A model generated the notes under the pieces. That model ran no database searches, was not told the origin of the DNA, and saw only the letters and a program-made list of their open reading frames with translations. Made by a program: the position numbers and the translations under genes. A DNA stretch of 41,158 bases from Desulfurellales bacterium (GTDB lineage: Bacteria; Campylobacterota_A; Desulfurellia; Desulfurellales; Hippeaceae): contig JALWEJ010000045.1 of assembly GCA_027014115.1 (NCBI GenBank), forward strand, positions 1 through 41,158. Direction: 5' to 3'. Numbering within the stretch: position 1 is the stretch's first letter; every line of letters starts with the position of its first letter. Below are positions 8,480-17,257 of the stretch, piece after piece.

Positions 8480-8556
8480 TGGCGCGCCCAAGAGGATTTG
8501 AACCTCTGACCTCAAGAACCGCAATCTTGCGCTCTATCCAACTGAGCTATGGGCGC
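8480..8556 (-). tRNA. tRNA-Arg, anticodon GCG
   Basis: A 77-nt cloverleaf including an encoded CCA: acceptor GCGCCCA/TGGGCGC, D-stem GCTC/GAGC, anticodon stem CAAGA/TCTTG around loop TTGCGGT, T-arm AGAGG-TTCAAAT-CCTCT, then G-CCA. The loop puts GCG at positions 34-36, reading CGC and CGU. Most bacteria read this box with ACG (inosine) instead, so the anticodon is unusual. It follows tRNA-Ser in the same transcript. Confidence 0.94.
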
Positions 8557-8570
8557 AAATTTAGTTCGTT

Positions 8571-8665
<95 letters not shown>

Positions 8666-8681
8666 TTATTCAGCCAGAGGA

Positions 8682-8710
8682 ATGATAACACAAAACCCTT
8701 TTTCTGTCAA
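8682..8710 (-). promoter_or_regulatory. Strong sigma70 promoter for tRNA-Ser/tRNA-Arg/SRP RNA/dnaX
   Basis: On the minus strand TTGACA (8705-8710) and TATCAT (8682-8687) are separated by exactly 17 bp. The -10 ends 16 nt before the first base of tRNA-Ser, a typical stable-RNA leader. This is the best promoter match I see in the window. Confidence 0.8.
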
Positions 8711-8739
8711 AATCAATCAAATCGCAATACAAATAAATG

Positions 8740-9408
8740 CTATTTTAATAAGCTTTTCCATATCTCTTCGCCATCATGCCCAAGATCGCCTACAGCTCTT
8801 TCTGGGTGAGGCATAAGACCAAATACATTGCCTTTTTCATTACAGATACCTGCAATATTTCCAAGTGAGCCGTTTAGGTTAAATTCATCTTCTACACTTC
8901 CATCTTTTGATGAATACCTCAAGACAATCATGTTGTTATCTTCCAAATACTTAAGTTGATCAACTGAGCAGAAATAGTTACCCTCTCCGTGTGCTATAGG
9001 CATTTTCAAAACTTTTTTTTCTATATCTTGTGCAAAACCGCAAACGCTATTTTCAACTTTTAAATATACATCTTTATGGATAAATTTAAGGTTTGTGTTT
9101 TTCAGAAGTGTGCCGGTCAGAAGCCCTGATTCTGTTAAAATCTGAAATCCGTTGCAAATTCCAAGAACATAACCGCCGTATTTGGCAAAACTTTTAACTG
9201 CATTCATAATCGAAGAAAATTTTGCCAAAGCACCCGAGCGCAAATAATCACCATACGAAAAACCGCCGGGCAGTATAACGCAGTCAAAGTTTTTTAATTC
9301 ACCTTCATCATGCCATACAAACTCAGACTCAATACCCATACAGTCACAAGCATACTTGCAGTCAAAATCACAATTTGTCCCAAGAAATTGTATTATTGCC
9401 ACCCTCAA
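8740..9408 (-). CDS. purQ: Phosphoribosylformylglycinamidine synthase, glutaminase subunit
   Basis: PurQ releases ammonia from glutamine and passes it to PurL in step 4 of purine synthesis, in a PurLQS complex. The 222 residues form a class I glutaminase: QFLGTNCDFD start, PGGFSYGDYLRSG oxyanion region (about 47-59), nucleophile Cys in GICNGFQIL (about 83-91) and the His/Glu pair in MPHPERAVG (about 204-212). The start codon is TTG, overlapping the purS stop (TTGA), with AGGTGA about 8 nt upstream. purL is not in the window. Confidence 0.95.
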   Translation of the reverse strand: MRVAIIQFLGTNCDFDCKYACDCMGIESEFVWHDEGELKNFDCVILPGGFSYGDYLRSGALAKFSSIMNAVKSFAKYGGYVLGICNGFQILTESGLLTGTLLKNTNLKFIHKDVYLKVENSVCGFAQDIEKKVLKMPIAHGEGNYFCSVDQLKYLEDNNMIVLRYSSKDGSVEDEFNLNGSLGNIAGICNEKGNVFGLMPHPERAVGDLGHDGEEIWKSLLK

Positions 9409-9629
9409 GGCTTAATCACCTCATAATCCTCAATAACATCGTTTGATAAAATCTTTTTTGCCAAATCCTCAACAATTTCTTGTGATTCTTGGGTTTCTAT
9501 CTCAAAATATTTACCGACACGAATATCACCTATATCTTTTTTAAAATAGTTTTGAGCAACCTTTTTTATTGCTTGACCCTGAGGGTCAAGTATGGCTTTT
9601 TTTGGTTTTACTATTACTATATATTTCAT
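9405..9629 (-). CDS. purS: Phosphoribosylformylglycinamidine synthase subunit PurS
   Basis: A 74-residue protein that dimerises and bridges PurQ to the short form of PurL. The sequence matches the family along its length: a first beta strand YIVIVKPKKAILDPQGQAI, the DIRVGKYFEIE strand (about 35-45) and the C-terminal NDVIEDYEVIKP. Its presence implies that the organism has a short PurL rather than the fused enterobacterial form. It starts 2 bp after purC and overlaps purQ by 4 bp. Confidence 0.94.
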   Translation of the reverse strand: MKYIVIVKPKKAILDPQGQAIKKVAQNYFKKDIGDIRVGKYFEIETQESQEIVEDLAKKILSNDVIEDYEVIKP

Positions 9630-9631
9630 TG

Positions 9632-10345
9632 TTAGATTCTTGAAATTTTCATCATTATTTTTTCATAGCCCTCTATCAAATCGCCTAAATCTTTTCTAAA
9701 TCTGTCTTTATCTAAAATTTCACCCGTTTCTTTATCCCAAAGTCTTGAACCATCAGGCGTAAATTCATCTCCGACAAGCAGATTACCGTCATTATCAAAT
9801 CCGAACTCTATCTTGAAATCTACAAGTGTAATTCCTGCTTTATCAAACCTTGTTTTTAAACACTCGTTTACTCTAAAAGCTATCTCCTTCATTTTATCAA
9901 GCGTAGCCTCGTCAGCCCACTTAAAAACCTTTATATGGTTTTCATTAATCATAGGGTCATCAAGCTCGTCGCTTTTATAGAAAAATTCCAAAATAGGCTC
10001 AGGCAGAGGCTCGCCCATCTTTAAACCAAGACGCTTTGCCAATGAACCAGCCACAACATTTCTTACAACAACCTCAACAGGAATCATTTTTAGTTTTTTT
10101 ACAACTATCTCTCTTCCGGAGTTTTCCTCAACAAAGTGGTTTGGTATACCGCACTCGTTCATCCACCCAAATATTTTAACGGTAATAGCCTTATTCATGG
10201 CTCCCTTTTCGTCTATTACGGCATGTTTTTTACCATTAAAAGCAGTTGCATCGTCTTTAAAGTATTCTATCAGAAGATTAGGGTCACTTGTCTCGTACAT
10301 TTTTTTGGCTTTACCTTCATATAAGAGCTTTGTTTCTTCAACCAT
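9632..10345 (-). CDS. purC: Phosphoribosylaminoimidazole-succinocarboxamide synthase
   Basis: PurC (SAICAR synthetase) joins aspartate to CAIR with ATP. The 237-residue protein starts KLLYEGKAKKMYETSDPN, has KDDATAFNGKKHA (about 30-42), the conserved MIPVEVVVRNVVAGSLAKR segment (about 87-105), LVDFKIEFG (about 175-183) and GDEFTPDGSRLWD (about 192-204). The ATG has AAGGAG 7-8 nt upstream. It is first in purC-purS-purQ and begins shortly after the terminator that closes hppA. Confidence 0.96.
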   Translation of the reverse strand: MVEETKLLYEGKAKKMYETSDPNLLIEYFKDDATAFNGKKHAVIDEKGAMNKAITVKIFGWMNECGIPNHFVEENSGREIVVKKLKMIPVEVVVRNVVAGSLAKRLGLKMGEPLPEPILEFFYKSDELDDPMINENHIKVFKWADEATLDKMKEIAFRVNECLKTRFDKAGITLVDFKIEFGFDNDGNLLVGDEFTPDGSRLWDKETGEILDKDRFRKDLGDLIEGYEKIMMKISRI

Positions 10346-10406
10346 TTTACAACTCCTTCATCAATTTTTTGCAATAGCCCTCAAATAACGAGAACCACAA
10401 CAAAAA

Positions 10407-10438
10407 AGAGAGGGCTAATGTTATGAAAAGCCCTCTCA
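10407..10438 (-). terminator. Rho-independent terminator after hppA
   Basis: On the minus strand GAGAGGGCT and AGCCCTCTC form a perfect 9-bp stem around about 13 nt, followed by TTTTTTG. It lies about 20 nt past the hppA stop and before purC, so it separates the hppA unit from the pur unit. Confidence 0.85.
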
Positions 10439-10456
10439 ACTCCAATCAAAAAAAAT

Positions 10457-12523
10457 CTAAAAACTTGTTAGAACTATCAAAATAGCAATAATGTTGATGA
10501 TTTTAATCATAGGGTTGATAGCAGGACCTGCTGTATCCTTGAGCGGATCTCCAACAGTATCTCCTGTTACCGCAGCCTTATGAGCCTCGCTGCCTTTCCC
10601 CCCGAAGTTTCCATCTTCTATATATTTTTTGGAGTTATCCCATGCACCGCCACCGCTTGTCATTGCAACCGCTAAAAAAAATCCTGTAATGATAGAGCCC
10701 ATAGAAAGAGCACCGAGAGCAATTTTACCGAAGAAAACATATATCAGAATAGGTCCCAAAACAGGAATCAAACCGGGGATTATCATTTTTTTCAACGATT
10801 CCCTTGTGACAATATCAACACAGGCCGCATAATCGGGCTTTGCTTTACCTTCCAATATACCCTTTATTGTTTTAAACTGTCTTCTAACCTCTTCAACCAT
10901 CATACCACCTGCCACACCGACAGCTTCCATACTCATGGCTCCAAAATAGAACGGTAAAAGCCCTCCAAGTAGCAATCCGACCAAAACAAGCGGATTGCTC
11001 AAGTCAAATGAGTGAATACCTGCTCCGATTGCCCTTGTATATTCAGCAAACAAAACAAGTGCGGCCAATGCGGCAGAACCTATTGCAAAACCTTTTGTAA
11101 CAGCCTTTGTTGTGTTGCCAACAGCATCAAGAGGATCTGTAACGGCTCTAACAGACTCATCGAGTTCAGCCATCTCTGCAATACCACCTGCATTATCTGT
11201 AATAGGGCCGTATGAGTCGATGGATATAACTATACCGGTTAATGAAAGCATCGATGCTGCAGCTATACCAATTCCATAGATTCCTGCCAATTTGTATGCA
11301 AAAAATATGCCAAGAGCAATAACAATTGCCGGAAAAGCGGGTGCTTTAAGCATCACAGCCATACCCTGAATAATATTTGTTGCATGTCCGGTAACAGAAG
11401 CCTTAGCAATAGATTTTACAGGCTCATACTCATAGGATGTATAATATTCCGTAATAAACATCAAAAGCCCCGTGATACCCATACCTATAACAGCTGCCAT
11501 AAATATATTTATATTAGTTATACGCAAATCGCCAATCGTTAAACCTGCTGAAAAATATTTATTTGTTGCAAACCATATTATACCGAGTGCTATAATAGCC
11601 GTAGCGAACATACCTTTATAAAAAGCACCCATAATATTTTCCGATTTTCCAAGCTTAACAAAAAAGACTCCTATGATTGCAGCCACAGATGCAATTGCAC
11701 CAATTAACAAAGGAAACATTGCAGCTATGCCTATACTACCCGGCTGGTCAAACAGTGTGTGCCCCAAAACCATTGAAGCAACCGTTGTAACTGTAAATGT
11801 TTCAAAAACATCAGCAGCCATTCCTGCACAGTCACCGACATTGTCACCAACATTGTCTGCAATAACTGCAGGGTTTCTGGGATCATCCTCGGGAATTCCG
11901 GCTTCAACCTTACCAACAAGATCAGCACCGACATCGGCGGCTTTTGTATATATTCCTCCACCGAGACGCGCAAAGACACTTATTAAGCTTGTTCCGAAAG
12001 CCAAGCCAATCAAAGCCTTTATAGTATGCTCTACAGGCTGTTTGAAAATATAAACAGCAACATAATAAAAACCTGAAATTGCCAAAAGACCAAAACCCGT
12101 TACCAAAAAACCTGTAACCGAGCCACCCCTAAAAGCCAAACTCAATGCTTTGGCAAGTCCGTTCTTAGCCTCCTGAGCTGTTTTAACATTTGTTTTAACA
12201 GCTATAACCATACCAATATAACCTGCCAAACCCGAAAGTATGGCTCCTGTCAAATATCCCAAAGCTGTCAAAAGACCAAAATGTTCGCTTTTGGCTCCCA
12301 ATGCCCACAATATAACGAATACAACCACAGCTACAACTGCTATGGCTCTGTACTCCCTTGATAGAAAAGCATAAGCACCTTCCTGAATGGCTTTTGCAAT
12401 CTCTTGCATTCTCTCATTGCCGCTGTCTTTAGACAAAACGCTAAATGCGGTAATAACGGCATAGCCAATGGACAAGAAAGATGCAGCAAACGTCAGATAG
12501 AGCATCATAGTTGTGTTGTCCAT
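10457..12523 (-). CDS. hppA: Membrane H+-translocating pyrophosphatase, K+-independent type
   Basis: A 688-residue integral membrane enzyme with about 16 helices that couples pyrophosphate hydrolysis to proton export, saving energy in slow-growing anaerobes. The catalytic loop around residues 197-240 carries DVGADLVGKVEAGIPEDDPR and DNVGDNVGDCAGMAADVFE; other conserved acidic motifs are SYGPITDNAGGIAEMAELD (437-455) and TGDTVGDPLKDTAGPA (653-668). The determinant of cation dependence is GNTTKA (469-474): Lys473 where K+-dependent enzymes have Ala, so I read it as K+-independent and H+-pumping. The gene directly upstream, 20 bp away, is a CBS/DHH pyrophosphatase-like protein, probably in the same transcript. 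Confidence 0.96.
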   Translation of the reverse strand: MDNTTMMLYLTFAASFLSIGYAVITAFSVLSKDSGNERMQEIAKAIQEGAYAFLSREYRAIAVVAVVVFVILWALGAKSEHFGLLTALGYLTGAILSGLAGYIGMVIAVKTNVKTAQEAKNGLAKALSLAFRGGSVTGFLVTGFGLLAISGFYYVAVYIFKQPVEHTIKALIGLAFGTSLISVFARLGGGIYTKAADVGADLVGKVEAGIPEDDPRNPAVIADNVGDNVGDCAGMAADVFETFTVTTVASMVLGHTLFDQPGSIGIAAMFPLLIGAIASVAAIIGVFFVKLGKSENIMGAFYKGMFATAIIALGIIWFATNKYFSAGLTIGDLRITNINIFMAAVIGMGITGLLMFITEYYTSYEYEPVKSIAKASVTGHATNIIQGMAVMLKAPAFPAIVIALGIFFAYKLAGIYGIGIAAASMLSLTGIVISIDSYGPITDNAGGIAEMAELDESVRAVTDPLDAVGNTTKAVTKGFAIGSAALAALVLFAEYTRAIGAGIHSFDLSNPLVLVGLLLGGLLPFYFGAMSMEAVGVAGGMMVEEVRRQFKTIKGILEGKAKPDYAACVDIVTRESLKKMIIPGLIPVLGPILIYVFFGKIALGALSMGSIITGFFLAVAMTSGGGAWDNSKKYIEDGNFGGKGSEAHKAAVTGDTVGDPLKDTAGPAINPMIKIINIIAILIVLTSF

Positions 12524-12542
12524 AAAAACCCTCCTCCAATTG

Positions 12543-13841
12543 TTAAGAATTTACAGCTTTTTTAATTTCACCAATAACAGATTCAACACTTTTATCATAT
12601 AAATTACATATCCATTTAAGCATCTTTACATCGTTTTCTGTTGTTTTGTTTTTTGATAGGAAATCCGTATTATAGATTATACCGCCAGCCAACAACATAG
12701 CAGTAGATTTCGTTGGTTTTACACCGTTCTTTGCAAACTCATCAACAACAATGGACGATGTTGCACCCCAAGGTTCTATTCTATATCTTGTCACTAAACC
12801 TGTCTGTATGTCTCCAAGTCTGTGGTGGTCAATAATTTCCAATATATCACATCTCAAAATACCTTTGGGGGCATTTGTACTGCTTGAATGGTCTATCAAT
12901 ATGACTTTTCTTTTGTTGTATTTTATAATATCTGTTCTTGTAAGAATACCCAAAACATTTTTATCGTTATCTATAACAACAGCCGCCCTATGATTTGAAC
13001 CATATACAGCTTCTTTAATATCATCTATTAAATCATCATGCATAACAAAGCTTGTTGCTTTATCAATAAGCGTTTCGACAGGTGCACTCCACTCAATCAA
13101 ACCAGCTGTTGCAAAAGCATCATATTCAGACAAAATAATTGCAACATCCTTTCTTTTTGCCTCTTCAAGAAGTCTCTCGCTTATATTATAGCCATTTGAA
13201 ACTATGAGACATCTAACTCCCAACTCTATAGCTCTTTTTTGCAAATCTTCCCTATTTGCCAGAATCATAACTATATTTTCAGGATCAAACCGCTCAACAA
13301 CTTTCATTAAGCCTTCCGGATCTATAACACCCATTATGACATTTGCTATAAATACATCATCTTTTGAGGAGGAATACAAAACATCTCCACTTACTGCCTT
13401 TGAAATCATATCTATGCTCGTTTTTATCTTTCTGAATATATCCGGCATAACGGATGATATGCTTTTTCTTGCAATATCAACCATACCAAAGTAACCAAAA
13501 AATCGTTTATTTTCTTCAACAACAGGAACAACCAAGATATCGTTTTTTAACATGATTTTAAAGACTTCCGTAACAGGGGAATCCTTGCTGACCTGTATAA
13601 CATTCTTTGTCATTACATCTTCAACTCTCAATCTCAAATCCAAAATGTATTTCGGCAGTAAAGAACCAAACAGACTAAGTATCTTTTGTGTGCTTAAATC
13701 CATATTTCCGCTAACAGTAGCTATGTAATTGTTTTCTCTATCCAACGCATTCTTAAGCTCTGCATAACCTATGGTAGATGTAACACTGTCAACATCAGGG
13801 TTTTGCCTTCCTACCACATATATATTTTTTACCTCTCTCAT
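12543..13841 (-). CDS. CBS-DRTGG-CBS/DHH family II pyrophosphatase-like protein lacking DHHA2
   Basis: A 432-residue relative of CBS-domain manganese pyrophosphatases. The DHH domain is split (about 1-65 and 312-432) by CBS1 (about 73-130), a DRTGG-like domain (about 145-250) and CBS2 (about 255-312). DHH features remain: NPDVDS (14-19), IDHSS (316-320) and IDHHR (337-341). However, Arg12 stands where the family has the metal-ligand His (GHxNPDxDS), Asn391 seems to replace the ISD Asp, and the protein ends where the roughly 115-residue DHHA2 substrate-binding domain should begin. I infer that it is not a working pyrophosphatase but a nucleotide-sensing regulator, perhaps of HppA encoded 20 bp downstream. 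The domain call is firm; the role is a guess. Confidence 0.85.
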   Translation of the reverse strand: MREVKNIYVVGRQNPDVDSVTSTIGYAELKNALDRENNYIATVSGNMDLSTQKILSLFGSLLPKYILDLRLRVEDVMTKNVIQVSKDSPVTEVFKIMLKNDILVVPVVEENKRFFGYFGMVDIARKSISSVMPDIFRKIKTSIDMISKAVSGDVLYSSSKDDVFIANVIMGVIDPEGLMKVVERFDPENIVMILANREDLQKRAIELGVRCLIVSNGYNISERLLEEAKRKDVAIILSEYDAFATAGLIEWSAPVETLIDKATSFVMHDDLIDDIKEAVYGSNHRAAVVIDNDKNVLGILTRTDIIKYNKRKVILIDHSSSTNAPKGILRCDILEIIDHHRLGDIQTGLVTRYRIEPWGATSSIVVDEFAKNGVKPTKSTAMLLAGGIIYNTDFLSKNKTTENDVKMLKWICNLYDKSVESVIGEIKKAVNS

Positions 13842-13875
13842 TTTAAAACCCCCGACATCCTACAAGAGTGTGCAC

Positions 13876-13904
13876 CTTATATAAAATTTTTAATTTTTTT
13901 TCAA
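13876..13904 (-). promoter_or_regulatory. Probable sigma70 promoter of the CBS/DHH-hppA operon
   Basis: On the minus strand TTGAAA (13899-13904) and TATAAG (13876-13881) are 17 bp apart. The pair lies between the uspA stop and the CBS/DHH gene start at 13841. The region is A/T-rich, so chance matches are possible. Confidence 0.5.
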
Positions 13905-13919
13905 CAAATATCACACATA

Positions 13920-14369
13920 TCAGGCATTTTTTCTTGTTATGATTGTAGTGATAGGTGATTTTTTTATAACCTTCTCTGTCACGCTTCCGTAGATAAAATC
14001 ATTCAAATCGCTTAAACCTTTGGCACCTATAACCAAAACATCAGCCTTTGAATCCTTCACCTCTTTTAATATCTCGCTGTATGCAACACCCTCTCTAATT
14101 TTAAATTCATGCTCTATATATTTCAGTTCGGGTATTTCTCTTTTCATATTATCCATCATTTCAAAAGCCCTTTTCTTGGCTTTCTCTTTTACCGCATCGG
14201 CATTTTTGTCTTTTGAGCAGAATGCAGCAAGCTGCTCATCCATTGATATAACATGCAGTACAACAAGCTTGTATTTAAATGTTTTTGCCAAATCAACGGC
14301 ATTCTGCAAATTCTTAAAAGAACATTTGGAAAAATCAATAGGAACCAAAACAATCTTCGAATTTATCAT
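13920..14369 (-). CDS. Universal stress protein (UspA family)
   Basis: A single-domain Usp of about 149 residues. It begins MINSKIVLVPIDFSKCSF with the beta-1 Asp, and ends with the ATP-binding signature VIGAKGLSDLNDFIYGSVTE followed by ITTII. The G-2x-G-9x-G(S/T) pattern is visible, so it is probably the ATP-binding type. I start it at ATG 14369, which has GGAGGT 6 nt upstream; an upstream start at 14399 would add ten residues and lacks a binding site. It stands alone, diverging from tRNA-Thr. The specific role is unknown. Confidence 0.9.
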   Translation of the reverse strand: MINSKIVLVPIDFSKCSFKNLQNAVDLAKTFKYKLVVLHVISMDEQLAAFCSKDKNADAVKEKAKKRAFEMMDNMKREIPELKYIEHEFKIREGVAYSEILKEVKDSKADVLVIGAKGLSDLNDFIYGSVTEKVIKKSPITTIITRKNA

Positions 14370-14392
14370 AAAAAACCTCCGTAAACTAATTC

Positions 14393-14422
14393 TTGACAAA
14401 TAACTCTCTTTTATGAGAATAT
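14393..14422 (+). promoter_or_regulatory. Probable promoter of tRNA-Thr
   Basis: A consensus -35 TTGACA (14393-14398) is followed after about 18 bp by a weak -10 such as GAATAT (14417-14422). This would start transcription some 7-10 nt before tRNA-Thr at 14439. The -35 is clear; the -10 is uncertain. Confidence 0.5.
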
Positions 14423-14438
14423 TATTTTCCGTTTAAAA

Positions 14439-14513
14439 GCCAGCGTAGCTCAGGGGTAGAGCAGCTGATTCGTAATCAGCAGGTCGCAGGTTCAAATCCT
14501 GTCGCTGGCTCCA
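14439..14513 (+). tRNA. tRNA-Thr, anticodon CGT
   Basis: A 75-nt cloverleaf including encoded CCA: acceptor GCCAGCG/CGCTGGC, D-stem GCTC/GAGC, anticodon stem GCTGA/TCAGC around TTCGTAA (anticodon CGT, reading ACG), T-arm GCAGG-TTCAAAT-CCTGT. It is a lone plus-strand tRNA between uspA and the ferritin-like gene. Confidence 0.95.
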
Positions 14514-14662
14514 TTCAAGCTTTAATTTATCATTAATTAATAAACATAAAGCTCAACAATTAATAACCGTATTGTTTTTTAAAAGAACTGTTTAAAACCA
14601 GCATCCTATGTAAGCGTTTGGATTATACAAAAATAGACAAATAAATAAAAACAGATATTTAA

Positions 14663-15130
14663 TTAAGAGTCGAAATGCTCCTTTATATACTGCTTTATTC
14701 TGTCTGCATGATTTTTATCCTCTTTGGCAAGCTGTTGAAATATCTGCTCCAATTTGGTATCCGGAGACTTTGTGACAAATTTCTGAAAATGAAGCTCGGT
14801 TGCAGAATTTTCAAGCTTTTGAGCAATTCGGAAAGCATCTTGTCTTGAAAGTGTCTTACTCTTACACTCTTTCACAAATTTTTTTAATTCTTTTACCTCT
14901 TTTTTAAGCACATCGTGTAGTTGAGACAAAGAATCTGTAAAGTAATTTTTTTCTTTTAATAATAACTCCTCAGCACCTTTTATCAGTGCCGCATGCTGCT
15001 CTTCTTCTGTAGCTATTCTATACCAAAAATCAAAATCCTCTTCGAATTTTGTGGAAAAAAATTCATACAGCTCACCAACTATCAACTCTACATCTACAGC
15101 AAGTTGAATAACCTCTTTCATTTTATTCAT
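14663..15130 (-). CDS. Ferritin-like diiron protein (rubrerythrin-type four-helix bundle)
   Basis: About 155 residues, nearly all helical, with Glu/His pairs spaced as in ferritin-like diiron proteins: ELYEFF in helix 1, EEEQHAAL in helix 2, ATELHFQKF in helix 3 and KEDKNHADRI in helix 4. No rubredoxin-type Cys domain is present, so it is not a full rubrerythrin. A role in oxidative stress or iron handling would fit an anaerobe but is inference. I start at ATG 15130 behind GGGGAG; ATG 15121 is possible, and an upstream GTG at 15148 would add a glycine run without support. Confidence 0.75.
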   Translation of the reverse strand: MNKMKEVIQLAVDVELIVGELYEFFSTKFEEDFDFWYRIATEEEQHAALIKGAEELLLKEKNYFTDSLSQLHDVLKKEVKELKKFVKECKSKTLSRQDAFRIAQKLENSATELHFQKFVTKSPDTKLEQIFQQLAKEDKNHADRIKQYIKEHFDS

Positions 15131-15163
15131 AATCTCCCCACCCCCCACGCTTTCTTTCTTATT

Positions 15164-17257
15164 TTACTCTATAGGTATCGAAATTTCAAAAACTGCACCG
15201 CAATCTTCATTGAACGCCTTGATAGAGCCATTGAAGTTTTTCTCTATGCTCATTTTTGCCATATACAAACCAATACCTGTACCCTTTGAGTTTTCTTTTG
15301 TTGTAAAATACAACTCGAATACTTTATCAAGTATGCTTTCGTCTATTCCACCTGCATTGTCTTTTACAGAAATAATACAAAAATTGTCCTTTTGTTTTGC
15401 TTTTATGGTTATCTTTCCTTTTTCAATATCGTTTTCCCTAATTGCGTCTTTGGCATTGTTTATAAGATTTATCATAATATGCACAAGCTCCTGCGGATAT
15501 CCTACAATTACAATACCGTCTCCAATATCCAATAAAAGTTCAATATTATTTAGACTAAAAACATAATCAAGCATCTTTACAGACTTTTCAACAGCTTCTT
15601 TGACATTAAATCTCAAAGGCGTATCACTCTTTCTAAAAAACGTCATAAAATCATTTATTGTGTTTGAAAGGTCTCTATTCCTATTCTGCACAAAAGATGC
15701 ACATTTCTCAATCTCTTCTGTGCCGACATTCTCGCCCAACATGGCCTTCATCTGTATATTAACAACAGCAGAGCTTACAGCATTGAGCGGCTGTCTCCAC
15801 TGGTGTGCAATCATCGACATCATCTCCCCCATTTGAGCATATTTGCTTCTTTCAAAGATAACCGCATCCTTTTCTCTCAATTTCTTTGTTGCCTCATCAA
15901 TCCTTTTTTGCAGTGTCTTGTTAAATTCGTTTAACTTTTCCTCCTGAGTTTTCACAAGGTCTATTATGCTGTTTCCATACTCTATCACATCTGACATCTC
16001 TTTTATACATATAGAATCTTTATCTATCATGGTTTTGTTATGGACGGAATGTTTGAATTTATTAGCATAACCCTCAAGTATCCGCTTTGTAAATACATAG
16101 AGTGTAAACACGACTAATACGACAAATATAGATACTGCCAATACATAACGCCCTGCCTTGTACTTAAGTTTTTGCGCAATCATATCCACACTCTCTAATG
16201 TTTTTTGCATCGCAAACTCAGCATCCTTGACATAAAATCCGCTACCCACAATCCAATTCCACGGCTTGTATAGTTTTATATAGGCAATCTTTTTTCCGTA
16301 TTTATTGGAATCCGGAATCTTATAGTAATACTTTACCAAAGCCCAACCCTTCTTTCTAAGTTGCCTTAATGCATCCCTTCTAAAATACTTACCTTTAATA
16401 TCTTTTACATTTGATGATATGCATTTTCCCTCATACTCTTTTGTTACATTAGGACTTAAGATGCCAAGAGCATAACAGTCTCCGCCATTTATATTTATAA
16501 GACGAGATATAAAGATATAATTATGCATACTGTCACCATATCTGTAATTTCTCAAAATATCTCTAATATCATTTTTTATTGTCTGACTAAACTTATCAAC
16601 ATAATACCCCGAACCCACAACCCATCCGTAAGGTTTAAACAATTTTACATAAGAAAGCCTTTCAGTAGAAAAACTTCTTTTTGGCGAATACCATCTGCAG
16701 TTAACGAACCCGCCGCCGTTTTTAGCTTTTTCTATTTCCTCTTTTACAACATATTTGCCGTATCTATCCTGAATATAAATAATATTGTTATCTTCAAGTG
16801 CAGGCAGGGTTGTACATAAAACACACCTGCCTTTAGTATTAACAATAAATGCATAGCTATCCCTATTTCTCTTCACAAACTCTTTTATTTTTTTTCTTAC
16901 AATATTTTTAATTTTTTCATGCGGTAGTTTACCGTTGTATTTTTTGTATACAGAATCAATAATATAATATACTCTTAAACTCCTGTCTTTCGTAAACCGT
17001 TTTAGTATGTTAAGTCTTTGTTTTCTTTCTTTATCTATAAAGTTTATAACGGTCTCAACATGATTTTTTGTAGAGTCTATATATTTTGCCATAACCTGTT
17101 TTTTTATCATATTTTGATGCCTGATAAACTCCTCATTAAAAGACTTAATCCAAAGAAAATACAAAACAATAAACATCAAAATTATAGGAACAAACAGCAG
17201 AACAATTAAGATTTCCAGTATGGAGAATTTGGTATTTTTTAAAAACTTTTTAAGCAT
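15164..17257 (-). CDS. Membrane sensor histidine kinase with two Cache domains
   Basis: A 697-residue sensor: TM1 about 13-36, a periplasmic region with two successive Cache modules, TM2 about 368-390, a linker coiled coil (about 430-470), DHp and HATPase. The Cache modules each end in a repeated phrase: KLFKPYGWVVGSGYYVD (205-221) and KLYKPWNWIVGSGFYVK (328-344). The phosphoacceptor is His485 in MIAHQWRQPLNAV. ATP-site boxes are NLINNAKDAI (597-606), KDNAGGI (632-638) and KGTGIGLYMAK (658-668). The ligand is unknown; Cache domains usually bind small organic acids or amino acids. It overlaps the 3' end of the REC-GGDEF-EAL gene by 19 bp, so the two form a likely cognate pair. Confidence 0.93.
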   Translation of the reverse strand: MLKKFLKNTKFSILEILIVLLFVPIILMFIVLYFLWIKSFNEEFIRHQNMIKKQVMAKYIDSTKNHVETVINFIDKERKQRLNILKRFTKDRSLRVYYIIDSVYKKYNGKLPHEKIKNIVRKKIKEFVKRNRDSYAFIVNTKGRCVLCTTLPALEDNNIIYIQDRYGKYVVKEEIEKAKNGGGFVNCRWYSPKRSFSTERLSYVKLFKPYGWVVGSGYYVDKFSQTIKNDIRDILRNYRYGDSMHNYIFISRLININGGDCYALGILSPNVTKEYEGKCISSNVKDIKGKYFRRDALRQLRKKGWALVKYYYKIPDSNKYGKKIAYIKLYKPWNWIVGSGFYVKDAEFAMQKTLESVDMIAQKLKYKAGRYVLAVSIFVVLVVFTLYVFTKRILEGYANKFKHSVHNKTMIDKDSICIKEMSDVIEYGNSIIDLVKTQEEKLNEFNKTLQKRIDEATKKLREKDAVIFERSKYAQMGEMMSMIAHQWRQPLNAVSSAVVNIQMKAMLGENVGTEEIEKCASFVQNRNRDLSNTINDFMTFFRKSDTPLRFNVKEAVEKSVKMLDYVFSLNNIELLLDIGDGIVIVGYPQELVHIMINLINNAKDAIRENDIEKGKITIKAKQKDNFCIISVKDNAGGIDESILDKVFELYFTTKENSKGTGIGLYMAKMSIEKNFNGSIKAFNEDCGAVFEISIPIE

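Noticed and set aside
14514-14662. Inverted repeat AGCTTTA...TAAAGCT after tRNA-Thr as a terminator
   Set aside because: The arms are short and A/T-rich with a 22-nt loop and no T run follows on either strand.
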